A DNA stretch of 64,000 bases from Chromobotia macracanthus (GCA_036877525.1 JAZGTH010000087.1:4410001-4474000), one strand, 5' to 3'; positions 11,901-36,506 are shown, counted from the first letter of the stretch. Made by a program: numbers and translations. Notes: generated by a model not told the origin, from the sequence alone.

Positions 11901-14550
11901 GCAAAATTTAATTAGACCAGCAATGACATCGTCACAGCTGACAATTCACTGGAAATGCTTGAGTTAGCTTATTGAAAACCAGGAAGTAACCATGCATATT
12001 TTGAATTGGGGTTTTGTGAGCTGTAAGGAAATAGGTAATTTCCTTTTATTGTCATCCATAGACACTCCTTCTTTAAATGACCCCATGATTCAGTGAAGTG
12101 GCCAAACTTTAAAGCTTTGAAGGGAAACGCTGATGTTTCTCAGTCCCTGTGGGGAAAGTGCTTATTTTGTTCAGCAGAGTGTCATAATTTGGATTTTGGT
12201 TATATATGGCTATAGATCTTCTCTATGCATGTATAAATGTATATTTAATTATATAATGTTACTTTCACTGCCAGTCATTTCCAGATAAAGTAACATAAAC
12301 TGACAAGGTTAATTCTGGGACAAATGATCAGGATCACATTTTAACAAAAAAGAATACATTTTTAATCCACCAGGAGCATAAATAGGTTTTAAATTCTTCA
12401 TCAGCTTTTAGCTCAAACAATTGCTTGGAGATCCAAACAGCTTTTATGGATGTTTCCTCTCAGTGTTGCTGTTTTTAGACCCTGCTTCCTCCCCTATGCA
12501 ATCTGTTTGATGTCTGTCCTACCAAGGTCATTGCCCACCTGGGAGTTTTGAGGTCTCAGACATCAGATGGAATTGTACAGTGCTGCTGCACAAAGGACAG
12601 AGCAATATAAATATTGCATACCAAAAAAATAGCTTAAAACCTTTAATAATAACAGGATGTTCCATAATAGAGACAAAATCACAGGACTAAGCGAAAAACA
12701 CTTTCTGTATTTCTATAGATTTTAACATTTTTTTAAATAAAATTTAAGTGGAAAAAATACAAAATATGAGTGCATGGGATCTTCCAGAGTCTTCCAGAGA
12801 TCTTCCTTTGACACTCTGGTCCCTTTATGTGGTTGCTCCTTGATGTTCTTGCTACAGCTGATTTATCACCTGCCTGGTAAAAATTGTGTAGCCTAATCTT
12901 TTCGACTTAAAATACACATACAACGTTTAATACACCACCAATAAGTTCCAAAATTTGCAATCACTGCCTATTTCTGCAAGAACCAATGTAATATTATTTA
13001 GCAAAAATTAAGCCACAGTTACGTTATGTACAACTTTAATATAGATTTGCTTTGGCTGGATAGGGTGCTGCATGCATTCACAAGAAGCACATAGAAGCCA
13101 CCGCCCAAGCAGGCTTAGTGGGTAAATGTATTTTCCCCTAATTCTTTCCCCATTTTCTGTATAGCACATTACAAAGTCTTAAACTATTTCCCTGCTCTTA
13201 CCATGGACACCAGCTCACAGGTAGATATTATGCAATTAACAGCTGCTGGAGGGGAAGACCAGAATTAAAATTAATGATAGTGTACTAGCAGGCAGTGTAT
13301 GATTTTCACAGTACATGACAGTTTATACAGATTTTTAAAACTCTATGAGATATACATATATTATATATACATATGTTTTGAGATCTGTTTTCTTTTATAT
13401 ACTGTTGTCTTGTATATTGTATATCTTTCATCTATACTGTACACATGTGGTTATACAATATCTATTTTAAACATATTTGCATAGCCAACACCTTAATATC
13501 AAATCGGATTAGAATGTTACTATCTAATCAAATTATTCTTAGGTATAAATGCATTTTGTACACTAATGGCAACATGAGAGAACAAAAAGGATGTTGCTGT
13601 TTACATCGCTATTTTTTAAAGAAGCATACCTGTAGGGAGGTTGACAATGTAAATTTGAATTCAGATCTGTTTACTGTTAAAGATTTTTAGTTAGTAACGA
13701 TTTCTTTGATATTGCCCCACGACCTTGGTATAGGTCTTCCAAGATGGCTTATTTTTTACAGCAATTATACTGTATTTAAAGAATACATCCTGTTTTGATG
13801 AGAATTTTTGTCAGACATATACTGCATAAGCCTACTGCATACAATTGTATTTTATTAGTGTGGGGGACATGAAATGAGCTATCCAAAGTCCTGAAAAGTT
13901 TCTAAGAACAAACATACCACAATGTATCAGACTTCAAAGCTTTGTGAAACGTCTAAACTAAACGATTGGATAATTTAGAACCGGATCTATAAATATGTGG
14001 TGTCTGGTCTGTCTGTCCGTCTTAAATGCATAATATATTTTTGTTTCCTCGTCCAAACTTTGACATTTACAGAAGGTGCTTCTGGACGTTGCAGAGGAAA
14101 TTATGAAAAATTCCCAACCAGATCAAAAAGGTCATACGTCATTGATCACAACGATATATTCCCACAGTGTATAATCGGATCAAATATTGCAAACATACCA
14201 AATGTTCATGTCAACATGACAATTTACAACACATTTGTTTGTGTATATTAGACTGTAGACCTCAGACACCAGATCAGTCACACACTGATCTACACATGCT
14301 ATTGGAGAGGCTTGGGTCAAACAGCCCACCACAATGCTGGAGAAAGAAAGTACCATGTTGGGAGATGTTTTCCAGTAGAAGCTGGACATTTTGAGTAGAA
14401 CATTGTGTAGTTCTCACCAGTTTCTGAGGTTAGGATGCCAAGCGTGCCTGGATGCAGAGTTCAGGGTTAACAACTAACCAGAAAGCTAAATGATTCATTA
14501 TGAACTGGAGACAATGTGGTGGTTTACGCCCATCTGTTCCTTATAAAATA
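9000..14550. other. Intergenic region, tmem30a to kcnk13 pseudogene
   Basis: No gene is seen. It contains a loose 'TACCAT'-rich stretch at about 9480-9700, of the degenerate dispersed type. At about 10726 there is a possible DNA-transposon end (GTGGGATCCAAAAGTCTAAG). A T-tract followed by an A-tract lies at 11272-11310. An antisense SINE tail lies at 11775-11835. The open frames here are short and have no family resemblance. Confidence 0.55.
11775..11850 (-). repeat. SINE 3'-tail fragment (antisense)
   Basis: ACATTTATGCATTTGGAAGA, then CGCTTTTATCCAAAGCGACT, is the reverse complement of the tail of the tRNA-headed SINE seen at 41381-41534. Only the tail is kept here. Confidence 0.7.
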
Positions 14551-14601
14551 ATGGCTTGCCAGTGTGGATGCTGCTGCATAATCGGTCCCGTAAATGAAGA
14601 T

Positions 14602-14784
14602 ACATTTACATTTAGTCATGTAGCAGACGCTTTTATCCAAAGCGACTTACAAAGGACGAGAGCATTGAACATTTTGTCCAAAGCTACATTTACAAGCGGA
14701 CATTGTATCCTGTTACTAGAGAGAAAGATGGACTAGAGACAGAAAATGTTTTTTTTTTAATCAATTTTTTTTCAATATCTTCAA
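14602..14784 (-). mobile_element. SINE-like insertion inside kcnk13 exon 1
   Basis: ACATTTACATTTAGTCATGT, followed at once by AGCAGACGCTTTTATCCAAA, matches the antisense tail of the local SINE family (compare 11775 and 41500). It begins exactly where the kcnk13 N-terminal codons (…VNED) stop, and TM1 codons resume at about 14785. The tail part (about 55 nt) is certain. The remaining 130 nt, ending in T-runs, are assigned to the insertion only because they fill the gap. Confidence 0.65.
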
Positions 14785-15108
14785 ACAAGATTTGTCTTGT
14801 TGGCTTTGCTGATCATCATATATCTGTTATGTAGGGCAGCTGTGTTTTCTGCCTGGAGCATTTGAAGGAAAGCTCACCAGGGCTCAGAGGATTGAGCAGT
14901 TCACCCAGTAGTACAGTCTGAGTCAAGACGACATGAAGAACTTAGAAACTATGAGGAGGCCAATGTGGCTGGTATTCGTGTGCACTCGACTAAACCTGGA
15001 TGGGATTTTTCTGTTTTGATGACTACAGTATTTACATTTTTTCCCTTTAATACTCTACAGAAGACAGTAATGCAGTTATTTCCTTTATTCCTAATGATGC
15101 TTATATGC

Positions 15109-15253
<145 letters not shown>

Positions 15254-16190
15254 CTGAAGCCATTATCAGTCCTGTCACAGCAAACAATATGTTTTCTGTG
15301 TGTTTGGTGCAGGTTTTGAGATGACAACACCTGTAACTACTGCAAGGAAAATATTCCTAATCTTTCATGGTCTCATTGGTTGTGCTGCCACCATCTTGTT
15401 CTTTAACCTCTTCCTGGAACATGTCATCACCATGATCGCACTCATCTTGAAGTTCTGCCATGAATGCAGAGAACAACGTAAGCCAGACCACCTCAAAACT
15501 GCCAGCGTCCGTTCACTAGCAGCAGAGACTGGCGTACAGACCGCTTGGCTTGCTGGAAGCCTTTTGTGTATTGTATAATGATCATCTTAGGAGTTGCTGC
15601 CATCTTGGTTTCTTGCTGTGCATCAGCCATGTATTCCTTAGCTGAGGGATGGGAGTACCTGGATTCCCTCCATTTCTGTTTTGTGGCTTTTAGCACTATT
15701 GGTTTTAGGGACATGGTGAGCAACCAGTGTGAGACGTATAAGTTTCAGACAGCCTACAGGATCGGAAACTTCCTATTCATCTTAACCGGGGTGTGTTGCA
15801 TCTACTTGCCGTTCAATGTCATTTACATTGTTATCAAGCAAGTTCTCAATTGGCCTCTGCAGAGGCTGGATACTCCCTGCTGTTGCCCAGTCCGAGTGAA
15901 CCGCCATCTACTGAGAAATGTGGTAGTACCTGGGTTTATGAGAACCTGCCGTGACAACACCGTTGAGACGGATGTAGTCAATAATAGTGGGATTGATGGA
16001 TACAGAATGTCTGGTTAGATCTCCTTGAAAGACTTTCTGGCTGCTAATAAGGTTAACCTGGCCATCATGCAAAAGCAGCTGTCAGAGATGGCAAATGGGC
16101 ATCCTCACCAATCATGGTCCAGCTGACGAAACGAGTTCTCAGGAGGAGTTGGTGCAGTGGGAATAATTAACAACCAAATGAACTGGGTAC

Positions 16191-18146
16191 ATTTTTATGT
16201 TCTTCTGGTCTGTATGACTTACATTAACATCCACAATTCTTCAGTAACAGATGACATTGCTTTTATTAGGCTACTGATATGGAATTCTCCTGTGTGTACA
16301 TGGTTTCAAACACATTTTTCAAAGGTACTATGCTTATTTTAATAAAGACAAATGTACTGAGTGAACTTTAAAATTCAGTGATAACTATAGGGCATCCACT
16401 ACAAAGACTACTGTGATCACTTTTTGACAAGTAAAATAATATATCATCATTGTTAATATGTACGAATAACAATCTTAAGGACATTTGATTTGCTATATTA
16501 ATATAGCAAATTATATCATCTCAAGGACTGTAATCTCTTTAATTGAGCCATGGAAACGTGTAGAATGCATTAACTTACAACCAAACAAAAGTACAATTTA
16601 TAATTAGTGAGCATTTTCTAATACCATGTTGTTTTTGCTGGCATTTTAACACTTAATGCAATGTGTTTATGCTAGTATGTTTATTATGTCATTAATATCA
16701 AACATTTGGTCCTGTTGCATCAGAATATATGTCTTGTCTGTGGAAACATTTCATCAAAAAATCATTGACAGTCTAGGGAATCATATCTGCACTGCTGGAA
16801 AACAAGGCAAACACAGCTTAAACTTTGTCTTCCCCAATCATCCCACACACTCACATTATTGTTGAGTGTGGCTTATCAAAAACAATATACTTATATACCT
16901 AATGGTTATATCTAACACTATTGTGTTCCAACAAAAACAGGTAAGCCTAACAAAAAGATCATGTATGATGTTAGTTGCCATGGAAACTGTTACCCTTAAT
17001 GTGCAAGAATAACTTAGAATAACATCTACCAGACATTGATGTAACAACACTAATATGCCTGTTAATTAGAAAATATGGGCTGTATGGGTGAGATGCTATG
17101 GGTAATACTACTGTAAACACAAAGGAGCTTTACCTTTGTGAAGGGCCTGGAAGCTGTTATGACTGTTTTTGTTTCTGGCCATTCAATGTTGGCTCTAATA
17201 GGACCCCCTGCAAAACATCACAATGAGGCAATCAGAGAAAACAAGATGGAATATAAAAGATGGGGGTGAAAATTGTCCATGACCTACATTTAATAATTCA
17301 TGACCTACAATCATAGAACGCCACATACACAACTCTCATGTTCACATCTATACATCTATAAAGTGTAATCAAGGGACATAAAAGTCACATTAAAAGTCAC
17401 ATTTAATTAACACAATTTTGGTGACATTTATTGAATTTTAGTTTGAAATGTATATAATAATGCATATATTTATGTGCATGTATGTTAATGCTATTATACC
17501 ATCACCATATGGATAAACAGAGATTTGTAGTAATGCAGAAAATGCAGTTTTTGTCTTTGTATGTCCGCTGTGCTGGTTTTATTAGAATAGTGAATCTACA
17601 TTAAATGTAGCAAATGTCTAAATGTATTTGTTCACGTTAGTTGTGCTCTAGTAATCATTTTATTACTTTACATTAATAATTATATTATAGTTATATTAAT
17701 TATATTACATTACATTCATTGTTTTTACGCTAGAAAGACTTGTAGTTTGTTGTAATACAAATATCATCTTGCAGCAGACAAACATTATATTAATACGTTT
17801 ACATTAATCAAAATTCAAAAATTGTATTTTGTAAATTGTAAATTCATGACACCTAATGAATGTTAACATTGTGGAGTGGCTCCAGTGTGCATATTTGAAA
17901 TATCATGCATATAGTAATATACAGCTGGGCCAGACAAATGTCCAGAAAATGCCCTGTCGTGTCTCAGACATAATTATAAGCTTCGTTGGTGTTTTAAAAA
18001 ATATGGCTATGATTAAAATAGGCAGTTCTCCTATCAAGGTTTCAGTAGGATTGACTAAACTGCAACGTACATACATAACGCGTTTTGTGTTTGAACCAAG
18101 AGGCTTCCGTCATGACGTTTATTGTGCGAGACCAGCGGTAGTAAAG
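16191..18146. other. Intergenic region, kcnk13 pseudogene to psmc1
   Basis: AT-rich with no recognisable gene. It includes a perfect 24-base palindrome at 16488-16511. The last 50 bases before the psmc1 ATG contain GGCTTCCGTC (an ETS-type GGAAG site in reverse) at 18102 and a TGACGT half-CRE at 18113-18118, a plausible proteasome-gene promoter. That role is inferred. Confidence 0.5.
18102..18118. promoter_or_regulatory. psmc1: Putative psmc1 core promoter elements (ETS-like and CRE half-site)
   Basis: ACGGAAGC on the reverse strand, overlapping TGACGT on the forward strand, lies 30-45 nt before the psmc1 start codon. ETS and CRE sites are common in TATA-less housekeeping promoters. No TATA box is visible. 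Motif matches this short can be chance. Confidence 0.35.
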
Positions 18147-22848
<4,702 letters not shown>

Positions 22849-22973
22849 TCTTTCTCCACTTCCCATTTCTGTGTGTATATGTGAGTGCATATGTCCCTGC
22901 TTAGTGTACCCGTCTAAATTACATATGTGAGTTTCTTTTCTGGCAATGTTTTTGTTGGTTGTTGTGAGCAGAA

Positions 22974-22979
22974 AATAAA
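22974..22979 (+). terminator. psmc1: Polyadenylation signal, psmc1
   Basis: AATAAA lies about 125 nt after the stop codon and is followed by TG/T-rich sequence (GTTATTGTTCC), giving a short 3' UTR typical of housekeeping genes. Confidence 0.7.
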
Positions 22980-23949
22980 TACTGGAGCTGTATCTGAGAA
23001 ATGTTATTGTTCCATTTTCATAGCTGTCATTTTCATGAATGTGATTAAATGATCTAAATGATGAATTATTCAGTTCAGTAAATTCAATTGAAACAAACAA
23101 AAAACTAAACAGCTTGAGGTTTACCCAACAACATAAAAAAATTAACATTAATTTAAAAGGGCCTGGCGGTGTAACAATGTTAACCTGTATATTTAAAGCT
23201 GTATGAATATATTGCACAAGTCAATAGTTCAATAGTATTTTTTTACTTGCTGCAGCAGTTCTAATAATGGTAAAGGCAATTGTGTTCCATGAATATTTAT
23301 GTTTATTATTTAACATTCTTATTGTAAGGACATTTACTGAAAAGCATTTTCCTGAATTTCATCATTGTAATCATCAAACAGTATCAGTAACAGTGCCTGC
23401 AGAGAAAGCGTACCGTGAGAGAGAGAAGAATGATTAATTTCCGTTCAAGAGAGGTTCTGCTAATTATTATAGGATCAGTGTCATGCAGTCTGTCTTTCCC
23501 CCCACTTAACTCTGCTTCATAAATTGTTATTAATACAGTGTTTTAGATTGTTCCCTTTTTATTCTCCTCGCACACTATGCCGTATTAATGATGATGCAGT
23601 TCTGTTTAAATTCATTATGGAAGAGCTTCAGTATAACATCAAATGCTGTATGTGTTCTTAAGATCAACGAAGACTAAACAAATTACTGCCGGTTGTTTTG
23701 AATGCTAGTTTTGTACATTGCATATAAATGCTTGTAAAAATACCCAAGAATTGCAAACAGTTTGAAGATTACCTTCCTCAAACTGAAAATGCATCCTTAA
23801 TGTAAAGGAGCATCTAACAAAAGTGTCCAGTCAGCAGATTGCAGCCAGTCTGTGCCCCTTCACATGATCACTCACCTTAAATCAGTCTGAGCATGGCTGC
23901 ACATCAATGCACCTACAGCAGAGTCCAGCACACTTAAAACAAAAGCTGT

Positions 23950-25750
23950 ACGCAGACCCCCTGACATTGTTAGATATTACAAGTCATCTTTTACACTAAG
24001 GACACTAGGTTTCATCTATGACCATTTTAGTATGACTAACTATATGATCCCTTTTGAGGGGACCCGGATGACAACACTTCAGAGGAACATCTTCAGAGTG
24101 CAAGCATTGGAGCACTTGGTGACCCAGGCAATGCTCTTCTTTGGGTATAAGGACTCGATGCTTCCTGCAGAGCACTCCCCCCTGCCCCATGGGAAGGCAA
24201 TCAAGATCCGCTCTTGGGAAATCAATGTTTGCATCTTGCTGCTCATTTCACTTCATGACAAATCGGTTTTCTGAGAAAGCACACTGCAGTGTACACCCGA
24301 AAAGGTTGTAGCTTGGCAGTGCTTCCATCCGCATACCAGTGGTCAACTTTGATTATTCCCTGTTGGTTTTCTGCTTCAGGGTTTCATATTTGAACTGAAC
24401 AGGACACCCAAGGTTGGCTTCAAAAGGTTAATTCCCCTAGCAGATTTTTAAAGGAGTGGAAAGGCCTTCCAAATATTTCTCAGTGGGTCCTGCGCACTGC
24501 AGAGAAAGTGCGCTCCCTGAAGTTCAATGGGGTGGCTTGGACTAATGTAGACCTGAAGCAGGGTTGGGTGTTGGAACTAGAAGTGCACTCCCTCTTGGTG
24601 AAGGAGGCCATAGAACATAATACTCCCCAGAGTGGGAGTTTGGGTTCTACAGCCTGTACTTGAGAAGCTTGAGTCTCATTTTAGATCTGCAGCAACTGAA
24701 CCATTCTCGGAGGTGATTTAGATTTAAGATGCTGACTGTTCCTATAATTGTAACCCAAATCAAATCCAAGGGCTTTGTCATGGGTTTGTCATGATAGATA
24801 TAAAGATGCATACTTCCACATTTTCATCCTTCCTTTTCAAAGGAAGCTTCTTAGGTTCGCTTTTGGGAGCAAAGCATTCCAATATTGGGTTCCTCTATTT
24901 GGCCTTGACCTCTCCCCTCACAATTTCATAAAATGTATCAATGCAGTACTCATTTGAGACTTCAGGGCATCCATGTGTTAAATTATATAAATGACTGGCT
25001 TAATCTAGCCCAGTTGCAGGAAATGACTGCTCAACATCGATATGTCATCTTTTGCCATTTGGAGAGACTGGGGTTGAGAATAAATGCAAAAAAGAGCATG
25101 TTTACACATTCCCAGAGAACTATTTTCCTGGGGGTGGTATGGGATTCTGTGACGATGCAGGCACAACTGTCTCCTGCATGTGTCAAGTCAATCCAGACAG
25201 GAGTGTCCAGGATCAAGCTAGGCCATACCATCACAGTAAAGCACTTTCAGAGGTTGCTGGGGCTCGTGACAGTTGCATCCAATTTGATACCCTTTGGCCT
25301 CCACAGAAGACCCCTGCAGTGATAGCTGAAAACCAAGGGGTTTTCCCCCTAGTGGAAATCTGTTCAGCATGATCCAGGGTGTCTGCCTTAGTTTCTGCTT
25401 GTTTCTATCCCAGGGCCCAGTGTTTGGGGCATCCTCTCATGTAAAAGTCAACAGATGCTTCCCTCATGGGATGGGGTGCAGTCTACGTGTACCAAAGTAC
25501 CAACTAATAAGGCATGGTCAGCTATTTTGCAGCAATTTCATCCTCCACCACATGAGTTGGCGGAGCAAGGGAGGCTACATTTACTCTGCCCTGTCCAGGT
25601 TCTCAAAGTTTATATCCATAGGTTTTCCCATCGGAGGAAATCTGACCAGTTATTACTGTGCTTCAGATCGCCCAGGAATGAAACCCTGGTCTCCAAACAG
25701 ACTATTAGCAATTGGATTCCTGTCATAAAGTAACACTGTTGAGTACTGGC
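23950..25750 (+). mobile_element. Defective DIRS-like retrotransposon (RT and tyrosine-recombinase fragments)
   Basis: Reading across several frames gives DIRS polyprotein order. About 24038-24270 reads PFEGTRMTTLQRNIFRVQAL...SWEINVCILL. About 24420-24620 is a linker region. About 24770-24960 is an RT core with KDAYFH-type and LRFAFGSKAFQY motifs. About 24958-25330 reads LRLQGIHVLNYINDWL...GLRINAKKS...FLGVVWDS...FQRLLGL. About 25560-25733 is a recombinase-side fragment, HLLCPVQVLKVYIHR...LLLCFRSPRNETLVSKQTIS. The RT catalytic box reads YINDW where YIDDW is expected. Multiple frameshifts and stops show that it is dead. No terminal or split repeats were identified. The call rests on motif order recalled from the family. 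Confidence 0.8.
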
Positions 25751-27179
25751 GTCCTTTTGTAGCTTCTGTTTTCTCCATCACACAGTCACGTTATAACACC
25801 AATCAAAATTGGACTAGTTTCACATTTACTTCAGACACTTGCTGAGGGCGCTCTCCAAATGGTCTTCATATGAGACACTACAACCAGTACGACCCAAGTT
25901 TGAGTAATATGCAACCCTCAGCTAGGTCAAAAACCTTTTAAAATTAAATATAGGTAAAATGCACAACTTTGTTCTTTTATCTATGAAAATTATATCAGGC
26001 CTTTGATGAGTGATAGTTCACAAGTGATTTTCTTACGGGTTGTACACTGGCCAATATAAAGTAAAAATGTTCTATGTGGGAAGAACCTGAAACACATACT
26101 ATATGCTTTGGAATAACGAGCAATTGTAGCCAAATACTTATGCTGGCTCCAAAGCAATAAAGAAAGAAAATAAATACTATAAATAAGGTTTATTATTACC
26201 ACCTTAATGGGATTTCTATCTAATACTATTGCCTGGTGCATTGCAGGTCTAGGGAGGCCAATAATGCCCCCCTTAACATTGTGTATAATATTGCAGGTTT
26301 GCATTAACCAATCAGGTGCTCTGTAACAAAACCACGCAGCAAATTCTGAAGCGGAGTGAAATCCGGGCGAATCCTTCCACTTTGAGAAACTAGCGCCGCA
26401 CAATCCGAGTCGTTGAGTTTGTAAAAGAGACTGTCTCACTTAAAAGCGACAGATCATACAGACCTTGTTTTTAAATAATTATCTAATAATGGTTGCAGTA
26501 ACTTTACACTAGGTTGAAACGATTGTCCTAACCATATTCTATATCAGTATTATTCTACCCTTTATTCCATTACAATTCATTTGTCACACAAATTGGTGTA
26601 TAATTGATAAATGCAAAATTTCTCTATATTTGAAAAGTAACATATGGTACAAGAACAGTCGTTTATTTAAATGAATTAAACAAAATCAGCCATTTTTCAA
26701 TAAGGGATATTCCAAAGTTATTATTAACAACTTTAAAAACATGTATTTATTTAATAATTGAAATATCAATATATGCATTATGAATTTATCCTGTTAATTC
26801 TTAGGCTTATAAAAATGTGTCTGTATCTAATAATGGTATTTAATAACTTTACTGGGGGTGATGATGTTGTATTCCACATCAACTTCAATATTGCATGCAC
26901 AATAAGCACAAATTGCTATACAGGTGAAAAACTTTGTATCGAAATGCTTACATAACCTCGATTTACTGCTGTCACAGACTTACACAAGACAATTCATTCT
27001 AACTTGTATCTTTCACACTAAATTACAAAATGAGCAATTGATTTGTCTGCGGTTGTCAGAGGAAATTATTGACATATTTCATAAGGCTGTACCACTTATT
27101 TGCATGCAAAAAGATATTGCTTGCCACGGAGTTGCAGGAATCCATCATTTTGATGCTCAATATTTAAGCAGAACAAACA

Positions 27180-27414
27180 CTATTTACTGCATTGATAAAG
27201 AAATAGCGGGCGCTTCGGTCTGAGTGCGTTTTAACGGGACTTGTTATTGGCTGAGAGGGTGAGGCAAGTCCGTCCCGCTCGCCCAGAATCAGGAAGTGAG
27301 TGGCGGATGAATACATGTGCCGATCGCGGAGAGTGCGGAGCTGCACCAGTAGACGTCCATCCTGTTGAGACGTGCGTTTCGTCTGGAGATTATCAACCTC
27401 CGTTTTCTACAAAC
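27180..27414 (+). promoter_or_regulatory. calm1: calm1 promoter / 5' UTR region
   Basis: Base composition switches from AT-rich to CpG-rich just before the ATG. An inverted CCAAT box (TTATTGGCTG) is at 27243-27252. No clear TATA box is seen. The transcription start cannot be fixed from sequence alone. Confidence 0.45.
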
Positions 27415-33536
<6,122 letters not shown>

Positions 33537-34395
33537 AGCCTCCTCCTGCCTGTCCTCTTAAAAAGGAAAAAAACACAGTCAAATGTTTTACTTACCTATT
33601 TTGCGAAAAATGTTTATTTATTCATAATGTTTCTGTTTAAAAATAATTGAATGTTAAAGTATCCTTCTGTCCACACAGAAAATAATGGAAAAAAGTCAAT
33701 TATCTGCATGAAATGGTTAGTGATCCTGTCCCCAATGACCAGTCTAGTATCATTTATTCAAGAGAAAAATAACCTGTAACTACCTTCAAACTGAAGAAAA
33801 ACAGCATTTGGTGAACTCTTTATAAGTTCCAAATGCTCTTAAAAATGTTTGGGTTGCCCATACTCCTTTTGTTCTTGTTTTTCTGTTTATCATGCATGCA
33901 GCTTGAGCCCGGAGCTCATTCTCCAGCCAATCAGAGCGTGCTGAGTCCACTGAAGTGTTGTATTGTTTTGTAATTAAAGAAGAACCATAAGTAAATAGGA
34001 AGCTTGTAAATTCAAGTTTTAAATGGAACTGGACTTTTATGTATTGTGGGGATAACAAAAATCAAAAACAAGAAAAAATATATAAAAACAACAAAGTCAA
34101 AAATGTTTGGCATGATTTATTGTTTTAGATTTATATTTTTGTTAGATGTTTATTTTACTTTAATGACTTTCTTTTACTGGATGGACGTCTCCTCCATGGT
34201 GTGCTGCACCATGATGGAGATGAAGGAATGTTCCAGATGATTGGATGAGTGTGGCTGAGCCTTCACTTTCCTCTCCTGTTTTACTTCTGATTGTGAATTG
34301 TCCCCTGCATTGCATCTGCTGTGGGATTCTGCACTCCATACGTCAGTTTGCATTCATTCCAAGTTGTACATGCTACTGTTTTAATATTTTCTTCA

Positions 34396-34401
34396 AATAA
34401 A
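34396..34401 (+). terminator. calm1: Polyadenylation signal, calm1
   Basis: AATAAA in the context CTTCAAATAAAGTGACC, about 860 nt after the stop, is followed by a TG-rich region (GTTCTGCGTTTGTGTTGTT) fitting a downstream element. Confidence 0.75.
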
Positions 34402-34419
34402 GTGACCATGTACTTTACG

Positions 34420-36426
34420 ACTGCTGTTCTGCGTTTGTGTTGTTCCGAACTTTGTTTTCAAACTTTATTCTGCATGTGCTTGTTACAAAATCGATGAAAT
34501 CTATGAAAGAGTTTTGTGACTTGTTGATTTGTCTTATATTATTAATAATTTGCATTTATAATGTAATTTTAACAGTTTTTCTCTGTAGATTTGAAAAATC
34601 TCTGAAAAATGAACCAAAACATTGATGACTCAACTTGTAATATGTAGAATTTTGTCCAATCAAATGCTGTCAAGAATAAGAATCCCACATTATATGGCAG
34701 TGCACTGGATCACCTGTGTTCTGGCTAAATTACAGCTCCCTATCCAAACGAAACCATCTGACTTTAAATTGACAATTATTCTGCGTCTCCAAGTTTGTCT
34801 TTTTATCGGGTCATTTTACACCTGAATTCTCTAATGCATACATTATGTAAAATGCTACATAATGAGTCAATTTACTGTTAGAAATGACCTGCATAATGCA
34901 ACGCTCCTATCCTAACTTTTCACCACCCAAGGCTGGATACACAGGCCAAGATGCAAGAGAGTCGCTCACCAAACCCACTCATTTTGATATCTGAGCTGGG
35001 TTAAATAAAATATATCAATATTTCACATGAAAATGTAGAATTTACCAGCCTCCCTGGCTCCTACTCTTAAACTGAAACCCTATCATACAACACAAAAAAT
35101 GCAGATACCATCTCCTACATGTTTAGGACAGGCTATTTTACATTATAATTTTAATTTCCATTTCTTTCATTCTCTACATGTGTAATTCAAAAGGTATCTT
35201 GAACTTAAAGGCATTAAAAATAGATTTTTATAGAAATAGAAAAAGGATTCTGTCATTTATTTCTCTTTGTCACACCTAAACTACAGTATATGGCTTTCTT
35301 TACTGCATGAAACACACAAAAGATGTGTAAAGCTGCAATCTAACTGCTTTTTGTTCATTTTTAACCAAACAAGTTATGGATTGTAGCCTATAAAGAATGT
35401 CTATGTAGAGAAAATGTTTAAAACAAGAAGGCATATTAGACCTAGCTGGTTGAAACAACCCCTTTGGTTAGGAAAACCCTATGTGGTAATATTATAACTA
35501 AAGGATTTTCTGAGCTTAGGGGTTTGTTGCAGTTTGTTACAGTTGAGCACTAGATATGTGCCATGGTTTGCTTATAATTTATTAACTATATATAAAAATC
35601 TATAAAAATTAAGCCTCTAAGATGTGTTAGATGAAAAAACCTCAGAAGAAACCAAGACTCAGATCAGGTTTACAGGATGACAGTTATGGTAAATGCCATT
35701 ATAACATGATCTGCTAATGGTTTCTGCTAACTGTACATTACCTCAGAAAAGCAGGATGTGTGCTAAGGCAATGGATAGCATACTTCCATACTACTCTAGT
35801 TCTGTCGAACATTGTATAGATTTTGTGCGCAATATGCAAATTCTCTGTATGCATGAACACCTATCTGACCATTTGGCATTAAGTCAGGGCACACTGAAGG
35901 GTGCAAGAAATACTCTACCCACCTTTGCAATAGACTTTCCTTTTATTTCCAGTGTGATTAAATCATATCAGCTGCAAATAAAACAAACACTCACAGTAGT
36001 GTTAAGAATTAGGTGGTAAACATAGATCCTTCTTTTACATTTGGTACTGCTTAATGAATCCCAGAGAGTAAAGAAAGTTGTGCCAGTGTGTGTTGCTTTG
36101 AAATGAATTAACTTTTTAGGTGAAACTGAAGTAGATGAATGCATAAAAATGAATATGGTGTTTCAGAGCAGGTCCACTCAGCTGTATGCTAAAGATTTAC
36201 AGCACTGTTTGTGAAATGCATGTGCAACATCCTTGATGAAAGATTACTTTAGCCTTTTCTGTGGTAATGACTTGTTCGTTCTCTCTGATCTCAGACCAGA
36301 ACTGGTTTGAACAAAGCTTCTATTGCAAAACAATTTATTTTGTATTATGACATTATTAGGGTTATCCGTTCCCAAGCGCTACTGATCTTGTGTGCTTGAT
36401 CATGCATGATATATACCGATGGTAAT

Positions 36427-36427
<1 letters not shown>
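34420..36427. other. Intergenic, no gene seen
   Basis: AT-rich single-copy-looking sequence downstream of calm1. I see no exon, RNA gene or clear transposon. Short open frames here lack family resemblance. Confidence 0.5.

Positions 36428-36429
<2 letters not shown>

Positions 36430-36503
<74 letters not shown>
36430..36503. repeat. (TA)n microsatellite
   Basis: About 37 uninterrupted TA units. Open frames through it give Ile-Tyr repeats and are artefacts. Confidence 0.97.

Positions 36504-36506
<3 letters not shown>

Larger units (their letters stand above)
22980..27414. other. Intergenic region, psmc1 to calm1
   Basis: It holds the DIRS-like relic at 23.95-25.75 kb, listed separately. The rest is AT-rich with no gene. 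In human, NRDE2 lies between PSMC1 and CALM1; no NRDE2-like exon was recognised here. The last 230 bases are CpG-rich and form the likely calm1 promoter and 5' UTR. Confidence 0.55.

Noticed and set aside
13997..14251. 84-residue frame with a signal-peptide-like start just upstream of kcnk13
   Set aside because: There is no splice-linked partner or recognisable domain, and the hydrophobic start is short. It is likely a chance frame.
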